The notes: a model not told the origin generated them from the sequence alone. 64,000 nucleotides of DNA from Intestinibacillus sp050255995 (GCA_050255995.1 JBFWIM010000001.1:3019-67018); one strand, 5' to 3'; positions 48,021 through 60,947 are shown, numbered from the stretch's first letter. Numbers and translations are program-made.

Positions 48021-49547
48021 CTAAACACGGGGCAGCAGGCGGTCAAGCTGGCGGTACTGCAGCGCCTCGGCCAGATGTGCCCCGCTGATGGCCGCCGCGC
48101 CGTCCAGATCCGCGATGGTGCGGGCTACGCGCAGGATGCGGTCATGCGCGCGGGCGGTCAGCCCGAGCCGCTCGAACGCTGCGGCGAGCATGTGCATCGC
48201 GTCTTCCTCCGCCGTGCACCATGCCGCCATGCGGTCAGGCGGAATGGCCGCGTTGCAGGCCACCTCCGTCCCGGCGAAGCGCGCGGCCTGCCGCGCCCGC
48301 GCTGCAAGCACCCGCTCACGGATGGCGGCGGAGGGCTCCTCGGCTGCCGTGCCGCGGGCGGCGAGCGCCTCGTATTTCACCGGCTGCACTGCGACCTGCA
48401 GATCGACGCGGTCGAGCAGGGGACCGGACAGCCGCTGCAGGTATTTTCTCACCTGTTCTGGGCGGCAGGTGCACCGTTCGGTGCCGTACCAGCCGCATTT
48501 GCAGGGATTCATCGCGCAGACCAGCATAAACCGCGCCGGGTAGTCCACCTGCCCCGCAACGCGGGAGATGGAAACGTGGCCGTCCTCCAGCGGCTGGCGC
48601 AGGGTCTCGAGCACGTCGCGGTGAAACTCCGGCAGCTCGTCCAGAAACAGCACGCCGCAGTGCGCGAGCGAAATTTCGCCCGGCCGGGGCAGCGTTTTTG
48701 CGCCGCCGCCCGTCATGCTGGCGGAAGAGACCGTATGATGCGGCGCGCGGAAGGGACGGCCCGCCATACGCGCGGCCTGCGCGCCCTGACCGAGCGCGGA
48801 CCAGACGCGGATGACCGAAAGCCGCTCCTCAGGCGAGAGTGGCGGCAGGATCGAGGGCAGGCGCCGCGCCATCATGCTCTTGCCCGAGCCGGGCGAGCCG
48901 GAGAGCAGCACGTTGTGCCCGCCCGCGGCAGCGATCTCAAGCGCGCGCTTGACGCCCTGCTGCCCCATGACGTGGGCAAAGTCCAGCGTATGGTCTTCAC
49001 GCGGAGGCGCTTCGGGCGGCGGACAGGGAGTAAGCTCACGCCGCCCCGCGAGATGATCGAGCAGCGCGGGCAAGTCGGGTGCGGGGTAGACCGTGATGCC
49101 CTCGGCGTAGGCGGCCTCGGCGGCGTTGCCCTCCGGCAGGAACACCGCGCGGCAGCCGGCATCCCGCGCGGCAAGCGCCATGGACAGCGCGCCCGCCACC
49201 GGACGCAGCGCGCCGGTCAGCGACAACTCGCCGAAAAAGACGCAGTCGCGCGGGGGCTCGCCGATCTGACCGGAGGCGGCGAGCAGGCCGAGCAAAATCG
49301 GCAGGTCGTACACCGTGCCCTCCTTGCGCGTGTCGGCGGGGGCGAGATTGACCGTCACGCGGGAGACCGGCCAGTCGAAGGCGCAGCATTTCGCGGCGGC
49401 GCGCACGCGTTCGGCGGCCTCGGACACTGCGCCGGTCGGCAGACCCACCACGTCGAGACGGGGCAGGCCGTTTGACAGGAAGCACTCGACCGCCACGAGA
49501 TAGCCGTCGATGCCCCGGATGCCCGCGGCGCGCACTGTTGAAACCAT
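48021..49547 (-). CDS. comM: YifB/ComM-family Mg chelatase-like ATPase
   Basis: 508 residues from the ATG at 49547 (GGGGGAT upstream). N-terminal YifB domain (GYLVAVECFLSNGLPRLDVVGLP, VTVNLAPADTRKEGTVYDLPILLGLL), AAA+ domain with Walker A LLSGSPGSGKSMMARRLPSILPP, Walker B LFLDELPEFHRDVLE, MNPCKCGWYG and a C-terminal helical domain with RAHDRILRVARTIADL. ComM-type helicases help branch migration during natural transformation; in Firmicutes the role is less tested. Single gene. Confidence 0.93.
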   Translation of the reverse strand: MVSTVRAAGIRGIDGYLVAVECFLSNGLPRLDVVGLPTGAVSEAAERVRAAAKCCAFDWPVSRVTVNLAPADTRKEGTVYDLPILLGLLAASGQIGEPPRDCVFFGELSLTGALRPVAGALSMALAARDAGCRAVFLPEGNAAEAAYAEGITVYPAPDLPALLDHLAGRRELTPCPPPEAPPREDHTLDFAHVMGQQGVKRALEIAAAGGHNVLLSGSPGSGKSMMARRLPSILPPLSPEERLSVIRVWSALGQGAQAARMAGRPFRAPHHTVSSASMTGGGAKTLPRPGEISLAHCGVLFLDELPEFHRDVLETLRQPLEDGHVSISRVAGQVDYPARFMLVCAMNPCKCGWYGTERCTCRPEQVRKYLQRLSGPLLDRVDLQVAVQPVKYEALAARGTAAEEPSAAIRERVLAARARQAARFAGTEVACNAAIPPDRMAAWCTAEEDAMHMLAAAFERLGLTARAHDRILRVARTIADLDGAAAISGAHLAEALQYRQLDRLLPRV

Positions 49548-49692
49548 TTCGTCAAATCCCCCAAGCTTTCCTTTGTTCCGCGGCGAACCGCTATTTAATA
49601 CCACTATAATACAAAAGTTGTAATTTGACAATTATTTTTACTTTCAGAAGGAAAAACCGCAAGATCTTTGTAGAAGTTTTGCCAAATAGCGG

Positions 49693-49721
49693 TTTACATG
49701 TGTGGCTTTTTTTGATAAAAT
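49693..49721 (+). promoter_or_regulatory. Promoter of the pyruvate oxidoreductase gene
   Basis: TTTACA (49693-49698), 17 bp, TAAAAT (49716-49721), giving a leader of about 100 bases. Confidence 0.7.
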
Positions 49722-49828
49722 AGATAAGGTTAAGTGTACTGCTTTCAGATTAGTGGCTGAGGGAATGCATCCGTCAGCCAGGCAAATACAATTTCCGGCA
49801 GAGACCGGACAAGGAGGAATTTTTGATC

Positions 49829-53395
<3,567 letters not shown>

Positions 53396-53412
53396 TTTCA
53401 TAGAATGAGTCC

Positions 53413-53446
53413 AAAAGGCCCGCAGGCATTTGCCTGCGGGCCTTTT
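53413..53446 (+). terminator. Terminator after the pyruvate oxidoreductase gene
   Basis: AAAAGGCCCGCAGGCA and complement, with a short TT loop and a T5 run. Confidence 0.92.
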
Positions 53447-53455
53447 TCCTGTAAC

Positions 53456-53499
53456 AACAGAGCGCGGCGTGGAGATGCCTCCACGCCGCGCTCTGTTGT
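53456..53499. repeat. 20-bp perfect inverted repeat
   Basis: CAACAGAGCGCGGCGTGGAG (53456-53475) and its exact complement (53480-53499) with loop ATGC. It sits directly behind the LacI-family gene on the minus strand and probably ends its transcript, though the T-run is short. Confidence 0.75.
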
Positions 53500-53510
53500 T
53501 TACCTGAATA

Positions 53511-54512
53511 TCAACGCCGTATAAATCCGACGGAGTCGCCCTCGACCAGCGTGCAGGGCAGCGCCAGACGCATTGGGCGGCGCACCTCCTTGCTCTCGAT
53601 CGTGCGCATCAGCAGCCGGATGCCGGTCTCTGCCTGCAGCGCGCATTGCACGTCCACAGTCGTCAGCGTGGGATTGCTCATTTTGCCGAACAGGCTGTTG
53701 TCAAAGCCGACCAACGCCACATCGTCCGGAATGGACAGTCCGCGCGCGCTGAGCGCTTTTGCCAGTACGATTGCTGTGTTGTCGTTGGCACAGACAAAGG
53801 CCTCCGGCATTTCGGGCATTTTGCCAAGCGGCTCGGACAACGCTTCGCTGTCGTACTCCACAGGCATCGAGGTAATGGACCATGCGTCCGGACAGGGCAG
53901 TCCCAGGCGCATCATTTCGCCAATATATCCGAGATAGCGCTCAATGAAGGCGGTGCTGTGCGGAGTGTGACCGACAAAGCCGATACGGCGGTAGCCGCGC
54001 TCGTACAGATGCCGTACCGCAAGCCCTGACCCGTTCAGGTTATCCTCGATGACGGAGGTAACGCCCTCGTGCGCATACATGGTACCGATGGCAAGGACGG
54101 GCAGGCCGCAGGCCGCAGCCATCCGCGGGACTTGCGGGTCCATATCGCCCAGTAAAACCACGCCGCCAATGCCCCCGTCGATCAGGGACTGCCAGAACAC
54201 TCTGGGGTTGCGCTCACAGTTTGTGCTGGAATAGACGGTCATCGTGCCGCCGTGCAACTGGATGTTTTGCAGGATGCGCTGCTGAAAGCTCATATAAAAG
54301 TAGGAGTCCTGGAGATTTTCCACCGTGGAGACAAGCGCAATCGTACGGTTTTCGCTTTTTGTGCGCGCTTCGACATAACCGAGCTCGCTCGCAATGCGCA
54401 ACACGGTTTCACGAGTTTCGACTTTGACGGTCGGCATGTTGCGTAGGGCTTGTGAGACCGTGTTCACGGACACGCCCGCACGCTCTGCTATTGTTTTCAT
54501 CGTAACTTTCAT
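53511..54512 (-). CDS. LacI-family transcriptional regulator
   Basis: 333 residues. N-terminal helix-turn-helix and hinge: MKTIAERAGVSVNTVSQALRN, VKVETRETVLRIASELGYV; then a periplasmic-binding-protein-like effector domain (IALVSTVENLQDSYFYMSF, GGVVLLGD, HLYERGYRRIGFVGHT, AFVCANDNTAIVLAKALSARGLSIPDDVALVGFDN). The ATG at 54512 has AAGGAG 12 bases upstream. It is divergent from a sugar-binding lipoprotein gene 476 bases away and probably controls it; the effector is unknown. Confidence 0.92.
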   Translation of the reverse strand: MKVTMKTIAERAGVSVNTVSQALRNMPTVKVETRETVLRIASELGYVEARTKSENRTIALVSTVENLQDSYFYMSFQQRILQNIQLHGGTMTVYSSTNCERNPRVFWQSLIDGGIGGVVLLGDMDPQVPRMAAACGLPVLAIGTMYAHEGVTSVIEDNLNGSGLAVRHLYERGYRRIGFVGHTPHSTAFIERYLGYIGEMMRLGLPCPDAWSITSMPVEYDSEALSEPLGKMPEMPEAFVCANDNTAIVLAKALSARGLSIPDDVALVGFDNSLFGKMSNPTLTTVDVQCALQAETGIRLLMRTIESKEVRRPMRLALPCTLVEGDSVGFIRR

Positions 54513-54988
54513 ATGATTTTTGGTCTCCTTATCGGTGATCATCCCTGATATTACTATTATGATTCAAGACGGCTGCGTTGTCAAGAAATACCCGAATGCA
54601 ACAATTCCCGCGCAGGTGTGGCTGAATGGCGGAAATGATCGAATCAATATGAAAAAGCCAAAAGCAATTGTGGGATTTATGAAAATTCATATAGATTTAT
54701 CTTGCAGGATGCTGTATGTAAATTTAACTGGGGCAAATTCGTGCATATTGCCTACAATCAAGCTCGAAAAATAAATTGACTTTGTATATTAATTATGATA
54801 AATTCAATACACAACAGATAATTAATTGATAAATACATTAATTATTGTGTACGTTAATATTAATAAGGTGCGAATGAATAGATCCGGTTAGTCTTGTTGT
54901 TTTCGGTAGGATACCGGTTTCATAAGTCAAATCACCATTTAAAATCGCCGGATAACGGCAAAACATCAAAGAAAGAGGAGAAAGCAAG
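54513..54988. promoter_or_regulatory. AT-rich divergent control region with promoter for the binding protein
   Basis: No supportable gene. TTGACT (54776-54781), 17 bp, TAAATT (54799-54804) is the best plus-strand promoter. The AT-rich part 54800-54870 has repeated ATTAATT elements. A leader of about 180 bases precedes the lipoprotein start. No canonical LacI/GalR palindrome was found; a 84-codon frame here lacks a ribosome site and covers the LacI start. Confidence 0.5.
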
Positions 54989-56041
54989 ATGAAAAAGAGA
55001 GTATTATCCCTGGTGTTTGCGGGCGCGATGCTCGCGGGTACAATGGCAGGCTGCGGCGGCTCCGGCGCACAGAAGACCGGCACGGCCGCAGACGCGCCAC
55101 AGGCTGCGCAGACCAGCGACGGGGGCAGCACAGCTGCCAGCGGCAAGACCTATAAGATCGGTATGTGCATGGCCCGCCGCGATCAGTTCCAGACCACGAT
55201 TGAAATGAACGCCAAGGCGCGCGCCGAAGAGCTGGGCGTGGATCTGGTCGTATTCGATGCAAACGACGATATTACGATGCAGCTGACACAGATTCAGACC
55301 TGCGTCAACGATGGATACGACGCCATCATCACGGCGTGCATTGACAGCGCATCCACCAGCGAAATGGTCGAAGCGGGCGGCGATCTGCCGATGGTATTCT
55401 TCTGCCGCGGTGCGGAATATGATAAGCTGCGGGAAGGCAAGGACGTTTATGTCGGCTGCGAGCAGTGGGACGGCGGCGCAATGCAGGCCAATTACTTAAC
55501 GGACTATGCCAAGAGCAAGGGCATGAAGGAAATGAACGTCGTGCTGTTCCTGGGGCAGCTCGGCAACGAGGGCACGATCGGCCGTACCGACGCGTTCAAG
55601 CAGACGATGGAAGACAACGGCATTAAGGTCAATTATGTGTTTGAGGACACGGCGGAATGGGACCGTGCCAAGGCAATGGATAAGTTCACACAGTTCTTGG
55701 GCACCGGCAAGCCCTATGACGCGATTGTTGCGAACAATGATGACATGGCGCTCGGCTGCATCGAAGCGATCACCAGCACCGGCGGCAAAGTAGAAGTACC
55801 GGTACTCGGCGTGGACGCGACCGAGGGCGCGTGCATGGCAATTAAGGAAGGCACAATGTCCATGTCCGCAAGCCAGAACGGCTATGCAATGGGTCGCGGC
55901 TGCGTGGATTCCGCCATCGCGCTGATTGAGGGCAAGCAGCCGGAGGGACTGGAAGATAAGGTTATGGTTCCGATTCCGTTTGAACTGATTGATGCTTCCA
56001 ATGCAGACAAAATGCTGGAGCAGCTGCAGAGCACTACCTGA
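54989..56041 (+). CDS. Sugar ABC-transporter substrate-binding lipoprotein (RbsB-like), orphan
   Basis: 350 residues: lipoprotein signal with lipobox AGTMAGC (Cys about residue 22), a Ser/Ala-rich linker, then a periplasmic-binding-protein type 1 domain (YKIGMCMARRDQFQTTIEMNAKARAEELGVDLVVFDANDD, LTQIQTCVNDGYDAIITACIDS, PYDAIVANNDDMALGCIEAI, VPVLGVDATEGACMAIKEG). It resembles ribose/galactose binding proteins. GGAGAAAG precedes the ATG. No permease or ATPase gene is adjacent, so partners are elsewhere or it serves in sensing. Confidence 0.9.
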   Translation: MKKRVLSLVFAGAMLAGTMAGCGGSGAQKTGTAADAPQAAQTSDGGSTAASGKTYKIGMCMARRDQFQTTIEMNAKARAEELGVDLVVFDANDDITMQLTQIQTCVNDGYDAIITACIDSASTSEMVEAGGDLPMVFFCRGAEYDKLREGKDVYVGCEQWDGGAMQANYLTDYAKSKGMKEMNVVLFLGQLGNEGTIGRTDAFKQTMEDNGIKVNYVFEDTAEWDRAKAMDKFTQFLGTGKPYDAIVANNDDMALGCIEAITSTGGKVEVPVLGVDATEGACMAIKEGTMSMSASQNGYAMGRGCVDSAIALIEGKQPEGLEDKVMVPIPFELIDASNADKMLEQLQSTT

Positions 56042-56097
56042 TGATAACATCTTCTCCGTTCTTATCCTCTCCATAAGGGCGAGAATACTTCTCTTCC

Positions 56098-56131
56098 GCA
56101 AGAGCCGTGGCGTTTGCCACGGCTCTTGCTA
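56098..56131 (+). terminator. Hairpin after the binding-protein gene
   Basis: A 14-bp stem (gcaagagccgtggc and its complement) around GTTT; no T-run directly follows, so this is a likely but not ideal terminator. Confidence 0.65.
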
Positions 56132-56142
56132 TTCGGCTGGCA

Positions 56143-56170
56143 TTGACATTTTATAAATTTCTGTTATTCT
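56143..56170 (+). promoter_or_regulatory. Promoter of the zinc-ribbon membrane protein gene
   Basis: TTGACA (56143-56148), 16 bp, TATTCT (56165-56170). Confidence 0.7.
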
Positions 56171-56197
56171 GTTAAAAAAGGAAAAGGAGAATTGACC

Positions 56198-56755
56198 ATG
56201 CCCTGGTGCCCAAAATGTCACGCGGAATACCGCGAAGGCTTTACCACGTGCGTGGACTGTCATGTACCGCTGACAGACCGAAAGCCGGAGGGAAGCCCGC
56301 AGCCAACGGATGAAGCGGCACCCGGTCTGTCGCTGATGGATCCGGTTGTCGTATATGAAGCGAAAGACGCCGGAGATGCCGCTATGATCTGTGAAATGCT
56401 GCGCAATGCGGATATTCCGGCGTCAATGCGCGACAGCGAGGAAATCGGCGGGTTGCTCCGGGTTTATACCGGCTCATCGTTTTATGGGATGAGCGTCCTG
56501 GTCGATCGGTCGCAGGCTGAACAGGCGCGCGAAGCGCTGCGGGTCTGGGCTGAACAGGATGCGAACGCCCCGGTTTCCGAGGAAGAGCTCACACGTCAGG
56601 CGCTTTCCGGGTTATCGGAGGATGAGCTGGTCGACCAGGCAGAAACTGCCCCGCCGCAAATGATGGAGAGCAACACTGCCTACAAAATAGCAAAGTGGGT
56701 AGCCATTATCATGCTGGTTATTGCGGCGCTGCTACTCTTTTGGGGTGGCAGATGA
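56198..56755 (+). CDS. Zinc-ribbon / DUF2007-like protein with C-terminal membrane anchor
   Basis: 185 residues from the ATG at 56198 (AAAGGAGA, 8 bases). N-terminal zinc ribbon CPKCHAEYREGFTTCVDC (C-x2-C ... C-x2-C); a middle domain VVVYEAKDAGDAAMICEMLRNADIPASMRD typical of the DUF2007 signal-transducing fold; an acidic helix; and a C-terminal membrane segment (about 163-181). A cytoplasmic domain tethered to the membrane is likely. Role unknown; single gene. Confidence 0.8.
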   Translation: MPWCPKCHAEYREGFTTCVDCHVPLTDRKPEGSPQPTDEAAPGLSLMDPVVVYEAKDAGDAAMICEMLRNADIPASMRDSEEIGGLLRVYTGSSFYGMSVLVDRSQAEQAREALRVWAEQDANAPVSEEELTRQALSGLSEDELVDQAETAPPQMMESNTAYKIAKWVAIIMLVIAALLLFWGGR

Positions 56756-56766
56756 AGATACCGCAC

Positions 56767-56800
56767 AAAAAAGAGGACGCAAGATTGCGTCCTCTTTTTT
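56767..56800. terminator. Bidirectional terminator between the zinc-ribbon gene and lysA
   Basis: A 16-bp stem (aaaaaagaggacgcaa and its complement) with loop GA and T6 runs both ways. Confidence 0.93.
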
Positions 56801-56818
56801 AATATTTTGGGTACACCT

Positions 56819-58081
56819 TTAAATATTATCAAACAGATGCGTGAAATCGAAGGTGGAGAAGTAATCCGCCGGGGTCTCTGCGCGGCGAATCAGCTCGGAC
56901 GAGCCGTCCTCCTTCAGCAGAACCTCCGCGGAACGAAGCTTTCCGTTGTAATTGTAGCCCATGGAGAAGCCGTGCGCGCCGGTATCATGAATGCACAGAT
57001 AGTCGCCGATTGCAATTTCGGGCAGCATACGGTCAATGGCAAACTTGTCATTGTTTTCGCACAGGCCGCCAGTCACATCGTACTTGTGGTCGCAGGGGGT
57101 GTTCTCCTTGCCCAGCACGGTGATGTGATGATACGCGCCGTACATGGCGGGACGCATCAGGTTGGCCGCACAGGCGTCGCAGCCGATGTATTCCTTGTAG
57201 GTGTGCTTCTGGTGGATGCATTTGGTGATCAGGCAGCCGTAAGGCGCCAGGATAAAACGGCCCATTTCGGTATAAATCGCCACATCGCCCATGCCCGCAG
57301 GGACGAGAATATCGTCAAACGCCTTGTGCACGCCCGCGCCGATAGCGAGGATGTCGTTCGGCTGCTGCCCGGGACGATAGGGAATGCCGACGCCGCCGGA
57401 CAGGTTGATGAAAGCGATGTGCACGCCGGTTTCCTTTTGCAGTTCCACCGCAGTCTGGAACAGGATGCGGGCAAGCGCCGGATAATATTCATTTGCAACG
57501 GTGTTGGAAGCCAGGAAAGCGTGAATGCCGAAATGCTTGACGCCCTTGTCGCGGAGCTTCAGGAACGCTTCGGTCATCTGGCGGCGGGTCATGCCGTATT
57601 TGGCCTCGGACGGGGTGTCCATGATCTCGTTGTTAATCTTAAAGTCGCCGCCCGGATTAAAACGGCACGACACCGTTTCCTGGAACGGGGCGACTGTTTC
57701 GTAGAAATCGATGTGCGTGATATCGTCGAAGTTGACGATCGCGCCGAGCTCGGCGGCGAGCTTGAAATCTTCAGCCGGGGTCACGTTTGACGAGAACATG
57801 ATGTTGTGGCCGGTCAGACCGACCGCGCGGGACATCAGCAGCTCGGTATAGCTGGAGCAGTCCGCGCCAAAGCCCTCCTCGCCCAGGATCTGGAGAAGGC
57901 GTGGATTCGGCGTAGCCTTGACGGCGAAATATTCCTTAAAGCCCGGATTCCAGGCAAACGCCTGGCGGACCTTGCGGGCATTTTCACGGATGCCCTTTTC
58001 ATCATAAAGGTGGAACGGCGTGGGATAAGTCTGTGCAAGTTCCTGCACCTGCTGCAGGGTGACAAAGGGCTTCTTTTCCAT
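56819..58081 (-). CDS. lysA: Diaminopimelate decarboxylase
   Basis: PLP enzyme (fold III) of the last step of lysine synthesis, 420 residues. PTPFHLYDEKGIRENARKVRQAF and EYFAVKATPNPRLLQIL hold the PLP lysine (AVKA); HAFLASN, GGVGIPYRPGQQP, EMGRFILAPYGCLIT, CDACAANLMRPAMYGAYHHI and CENNDKFA follow. The C-terminal block CEN and Tyr point to the DapDC type; carboxynorspermidine decarboxylase is a more distant alternative. The ATG at 58081 follows AAGGAAG. Confidence 0.88.
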   Translation of the reverse strand: MEKKPFVTLQQVQELAQTYPTPFHLYDEKGIRENARKVRQAFAWNPGFKEYFAVKATPNPRLLQILGEEGFGADCSSYTELLMSRAVGLTGHNIMFSSNVTPAEDFKLAAELGAIVNFDDITHIDFYETVAPFQETVSCRFNPGGDFKINNEIMDTPSEAKYGMTRRQMTEAFLKLRDKGVKHFGIHAFLASNTVANEYYPALARILFQTAVELQKETGVHIAFINLSGGVGIPYRPGQQPNDILAIGAGVHKAFDDILVPAGMGDVAIYTEMGRFILAPYGCLITKCIHQKHTYKEYIGCDACAANLMRPAMYGAYHHITVLGKENTPCDHKYDVTGGLCENNDKFAIDRMLPEIAIGDYLCIHDTGAHGFSMGYNYNGKLRSAEVLLKEDGSSELIRRAETPADYFSTFDFTHLFDNI

Positions 58082-58172
58082 TGGAGACACTTCCTTCGCT
58101 ATCGGTTGATGTGGGTTCCCGCCCGGATATGAGCACGCACGGAGCGTTCTCGGAGCCGGCGCGGTATCGGGA

Positions 58173-58199
58173 AAAACGGCGCCTTGGGGGAGCCGTTTT
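58173..58199 (-). terminator. Terminator after DUF3006
   Basis: Minus-strand AAAACGGC / GCCGTTTT stem with an 11-base loop and the T-run formed by the stem itself; separates DUF3006 from lysA. Confidence 0.7.
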
Positions 58200-58242
58200 A
58201 TGTTATCAGAAGGGAATGGCACTTCCCTCCGGAAGCAGTGGT

Positions 58243-58470
58243 TTAATCTTTTTTGCCGAGGATGCGCTCGAACCGGCGTTGCAGCTCTTCTTCACGGCGC
58301 GCCGTTTCCTCAAAATCGATACGGAGCACGCGGTCGTCCTCGTACTCGACAACCATGCCCTCGGCGATCATCTCAGGCGTGTTTGCACGCGGGATGTTGA
58401 TCATACCGTCGTCGGTTTCCAGTATCACAAGATCGCCTTCGAAACGGTCAATGATCGCGATTTTCTTCAT
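58243..58470 (-). CDS. DUF3006-domain protein
   Basis: 75 residues: KKIAIIDRFEGDLVILETDDGMINIPRANTPEMIAEGMVVEY is the compact beta-barrel-like DUF3006 domain, with a charged helical tail (RREEELQRRFERILGKKD). In Firmicutes this domain commonly accompanies ComEC-like MBL hydrolases, as here: its ATG overlaps the stop of the hydrolase gene (ATGA). Confidence 0.9.
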   Translation of the reverse strand: MKKIAIIDRFEGDLVILETDDGMINIPRANTPEMIAEGMVVEYEDDRVLRIDFEETARREEELQRRFERILGKKD

Positions 58471-59393
58471 GCGGCATTCTCCTCCTTCTGTGAAGTCTCG
58501 GGCTGCTCATCAGTCATTGCAAAGTCCAGCACAACCGTCCCGTCGACGGCGGTGTTATAAATTTTCGTAAATCCGGCGTTTTCAAGGTTTTCAACCGTCT
58601 GCGGATCGGGATGGCCGTAATCATTGCCGGCGCCGCAGGAGATGACAGCGGTTTTTGCCTTGATGCGCGCGAGGAATTCGGGTGTGGACGAAGTGCTGCT
58701 GCCGTGATGCCCGACCTTGAGCACATCGCAGGTAAGCACGGCCTCGGAGTGCAGCAGGGACTCCTCAATCTCCTTTTCGGCATCGCCCATAAAGAGCACC
58801 TTGTGGCGGCCGGCCTCCAGCATGGTCACGAGCGAATAGTTGTTGACATTACTGAAGGTTTTATCGGGATCCGGGCTCAGGAATTGCAGATAAGCGCCGC
58901 TGGTCAGAACAATGCCGGTATTGACCTTCGGGTTGATGACGGTAATGTTCTTGGTTTCAATCATATCCAACATGCGCTCAAAGGCCTGCGTTGAGGCCGT
59001 GGCGTTCGGCATGTAAACCGTATCCACCTGGAAGTTGCCGAGAACCGCCGCCATGCCGCCGATATGATCCTCATGGGGATGGGTTGCGATGACTGCGGTG
59101 AGGTGCGAAATGTTCTGCTTTTTCAGGTAGCTCACAACAGTGTCGGCCGCGGAGGCCGGCCCGGCATCAATCAGAACGGCCTGGTCGCCGGAGACGATCA
59201 GCTCGCTGTCACCCTGGCCAACGTCGATGAAATGCACCGAGGTTTCGGCTGTCAGGCGGTTGCCGAGGCCATGCTCCTTATAATAGAGCTGACCGACGTT
59301 AAACAGGACCAGCGCAATCGCCATGCCAATCAGGGCCGCGTGCTTTTTGGTACCGCCCTGGCGTTTAAACCATTCACTGATTTTCTCAAACAC
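58467..59393 (-). CDS. Membrane-anchored ComEC/Rec2-like MBL-fold hydrolase
   Basis: 308 residues: N-terminal membrane anchor (about 18-36), then a metallo-beta-lactamase fold with VHFIDVGQGDSELIV, VLIDAG, the metal site THPHEDHIGG (H-x-H-x-D-H), VLFMGDAEKEIEESLL and VLKVGHHGSSTSSTPEFL. It resembles the C-terminal hydrolase part of ComEC but lacks the channel domain, so it may be a secreted-side nuclease or phosphodiesterase. It is coupled to DUF3006. Confidence 0.88.
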   Translation of the reverse strand: MFEKISEWFKRQGGTKKHAALIGMAIALVLFNVGQLYYKEHGLGNRLTAETSVHFIDVGQGDSELIVSGDQAVLIDAGPASAADTVVSYLKKQNISHLTAVIATHPHEDHIGGMAAVLGNFQVDTVYMPNATASTQAFERMLDMIETKNITVINPKVNTGIVLTSGAYLQFLSPDPDKTFSNVNNYSLVTMLEAGRHKVLFMGDAEKEIEESLLHSEAVLTCDVLKVGHHGSSTSSTPEFLARIKAKTAVISCGAGNDYGHPDPQTVENLENAGFTKIYNTAVDGTVVLDFAMTDEQPETSQKEENAA

Positions 59394-59450
59394 GTTTTAT
59401 AAGTCTCCTTCATGATTGATGGCGATATGTCGGTATGCCGGAAGAAACGG

Positions 59451-60947
59451 TTAGTCTGTGCAGGTATGATAGGTGTCAAACTCCGCCGCAACCTCAGCGC
59501 CGGGCGCCGGGGTCAGCAGGCTGACAACGACGATGGCTGCGAGACCGAACACAAAGCCGGGGACGATTTCATAAAGATCAAAGATGCCGCCCGAAAGCTG
59601 CGCCCAGACCAGATCGACCACGCCGCCGACGATGATGCCAGCGAGCGCGCCCTGACGGTTCGCGCGTCTCCAGAACAGCGAGCACAGCACCACTGGGCCA
59701 AAAGTCGCGCCGAAGCCGCCCCAGGCGTAGGATACCAGCCCGAGCACCGTGCTTTCCGGATTGGTGGCGATGAGCGCCGCGATTACCGCGACCGCGATGA
59801 CGCAGACGCGGCTGACCCACATCAGCTCTCCCGCGGAGGCCTTCGGGCGTATTTTTTCGTGATAAAAGTCCTCGGTGATCGCGGATGCGGTGACCAAGAG
59901 CTGGCTGTCCGCCGTGGACATGATGGCCGCGAGGATCGCGGACAGGAAGATGCCGGCGATGAAGACCGGGAACAGACGCGTGACCATGGTGATGTATACG
60001 GTCTCCTGCGCGCCGCCCTGCAGCAGTACATCGCCCAGCAGCATGCGGCCGGACATACCGATGGCAATCGCGGCGGTCAGAGAAATGACGACCCAGACCG
60101 TTGCAATGCGGCGGGATTTTTTGATCGCCGCCGGGGATTCAATGCCCATAAAGCGCACCAGAATGTGCGGCTGGCCAAAATAGCCGAGCCCCCATGCGAC
60201 AAGGGAAACGATACCGAGGACAGTATAAGGCTGTCCGGTAGCGCCGTCAACCAGCATGCTCAGAAAATGCGGATTAAATGCATGGACCTGGTCGAGAAAC
60301 GGAACCGGGCCGCCCATTTCACCGATTGCCAGGGCGGGTACCGCGATCACACAGAGAAACATCAGCATGCCCTGGAAAAAATCCGTCCAGCATACCGCGA
60401 AAAAGCCGCCCGCGAAGGTATAGGATACAACGACGACCGCGCCGATCGCCAGCGCGACCAGATACGGCAGGCCGAATACGGAGGAAAACAGCTTCGCCGC
60501 GCTGACAAAGCCGGACGCGGTATAAAACAGAAAAAAGACCAGGATAAACAGAGCTGAAACGACGGAAAGGACGCCGCTCTTGTCGTGGAAGCGGTTTTTA
60601 AAGAACTGCGGTAATGTGATGGAGTCCCCCGCCACCTTGGTGTATTGCCGCAGCCGTTTTGCCACAAACAGCCAGTTGAGATATGTACCGATACCCAGGC
60701 CGATTGCGATCCAGCCGGCGGAAATGCCGGAAAGATATGCCGCGCCGGGCAGGCCCATCAGCAGCCAGCCCGACATGTCGGACGCCTGCGCGGACATGGA
60801 AGTAACCCAGGAGCCGAGCTTGCGGCCGCCCAGGAAGTATTCGGTGGTCGTACGGCTTTTACCGTAAAAATACATGCCAATGCAGATCATAAAAACCAGA
60901 TAAACTGCAAAGGCAAGGATCAGGAATACGTTTGACGAAACTAACAT
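59451..60947 (-). CDS. putP: Sodium/proline symporter
   Basis: SSS-family transporter with about 13 membrane segments, 498 residues. YFLGGRKLGSWVTSMSAQASDMSGWLLMGLPGAAYLSG is the PutP signature containing the Na+ site Asp and Ser; WTDFFQGMLM, LGYFGQPHILVRFMGIES and SAILAAIMSTADSQLLVTASAITEDFY (second Na+ site) follow. AAGGAGGG precedes the ATG. With proBA downstream it points to proline handling. Confidence 0.94.
   Translation of the reverse strand: MLVSSNVFLILAFAVYLVFMICIGMYFYGKSRTTTEYFLGGRKLGSWVTSMSAQASDMSGWLLMGLPGAAYLSGISAGWIAIGLGIGTYLNWLFVAKRLRQYTKVAGDSITLPQFFKNRFHDKSGVLSVVSALFILVFFLFYTASGFVSAAKLFSSVFGLPYLVALAIGAVVVVSYTFAGGFFAVCWTDFFQGMLMFLCVIAVPALAIGEMGGPVPFLDQVHAFNPHFLSMLVDGATGQPYTVLGIVSLVAWGLGYFGQPHILVRFMGIESPAAIKKSRRIATVWVVISLTAAIAIGMSGRMLLGDVLLQGGAQETVYITMVTRLFPVFIAGIFLSAILAAIMSTADSQLLVTASAITEDFYHEKIRPKASAGELMWVSRVCVIAVAVIAALIATNPESTVLGLVSYAWGGFGATFGPVVLCSLFWRRANRQGALAGIIVGGVVDLVWAQLSGGIFDLYEIVPGFVFGLAAIVVVSLLTPAPGAEVAAEFDTYHTCTD

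Noticed and set aside
54520..54774. An 84-codon plus-strand frame in the LacI/lipoprotein gap
   Set aside because: It begins inside the minus-strand LacI leader, has no Shine-Dalgarno and an AT-driven composition.
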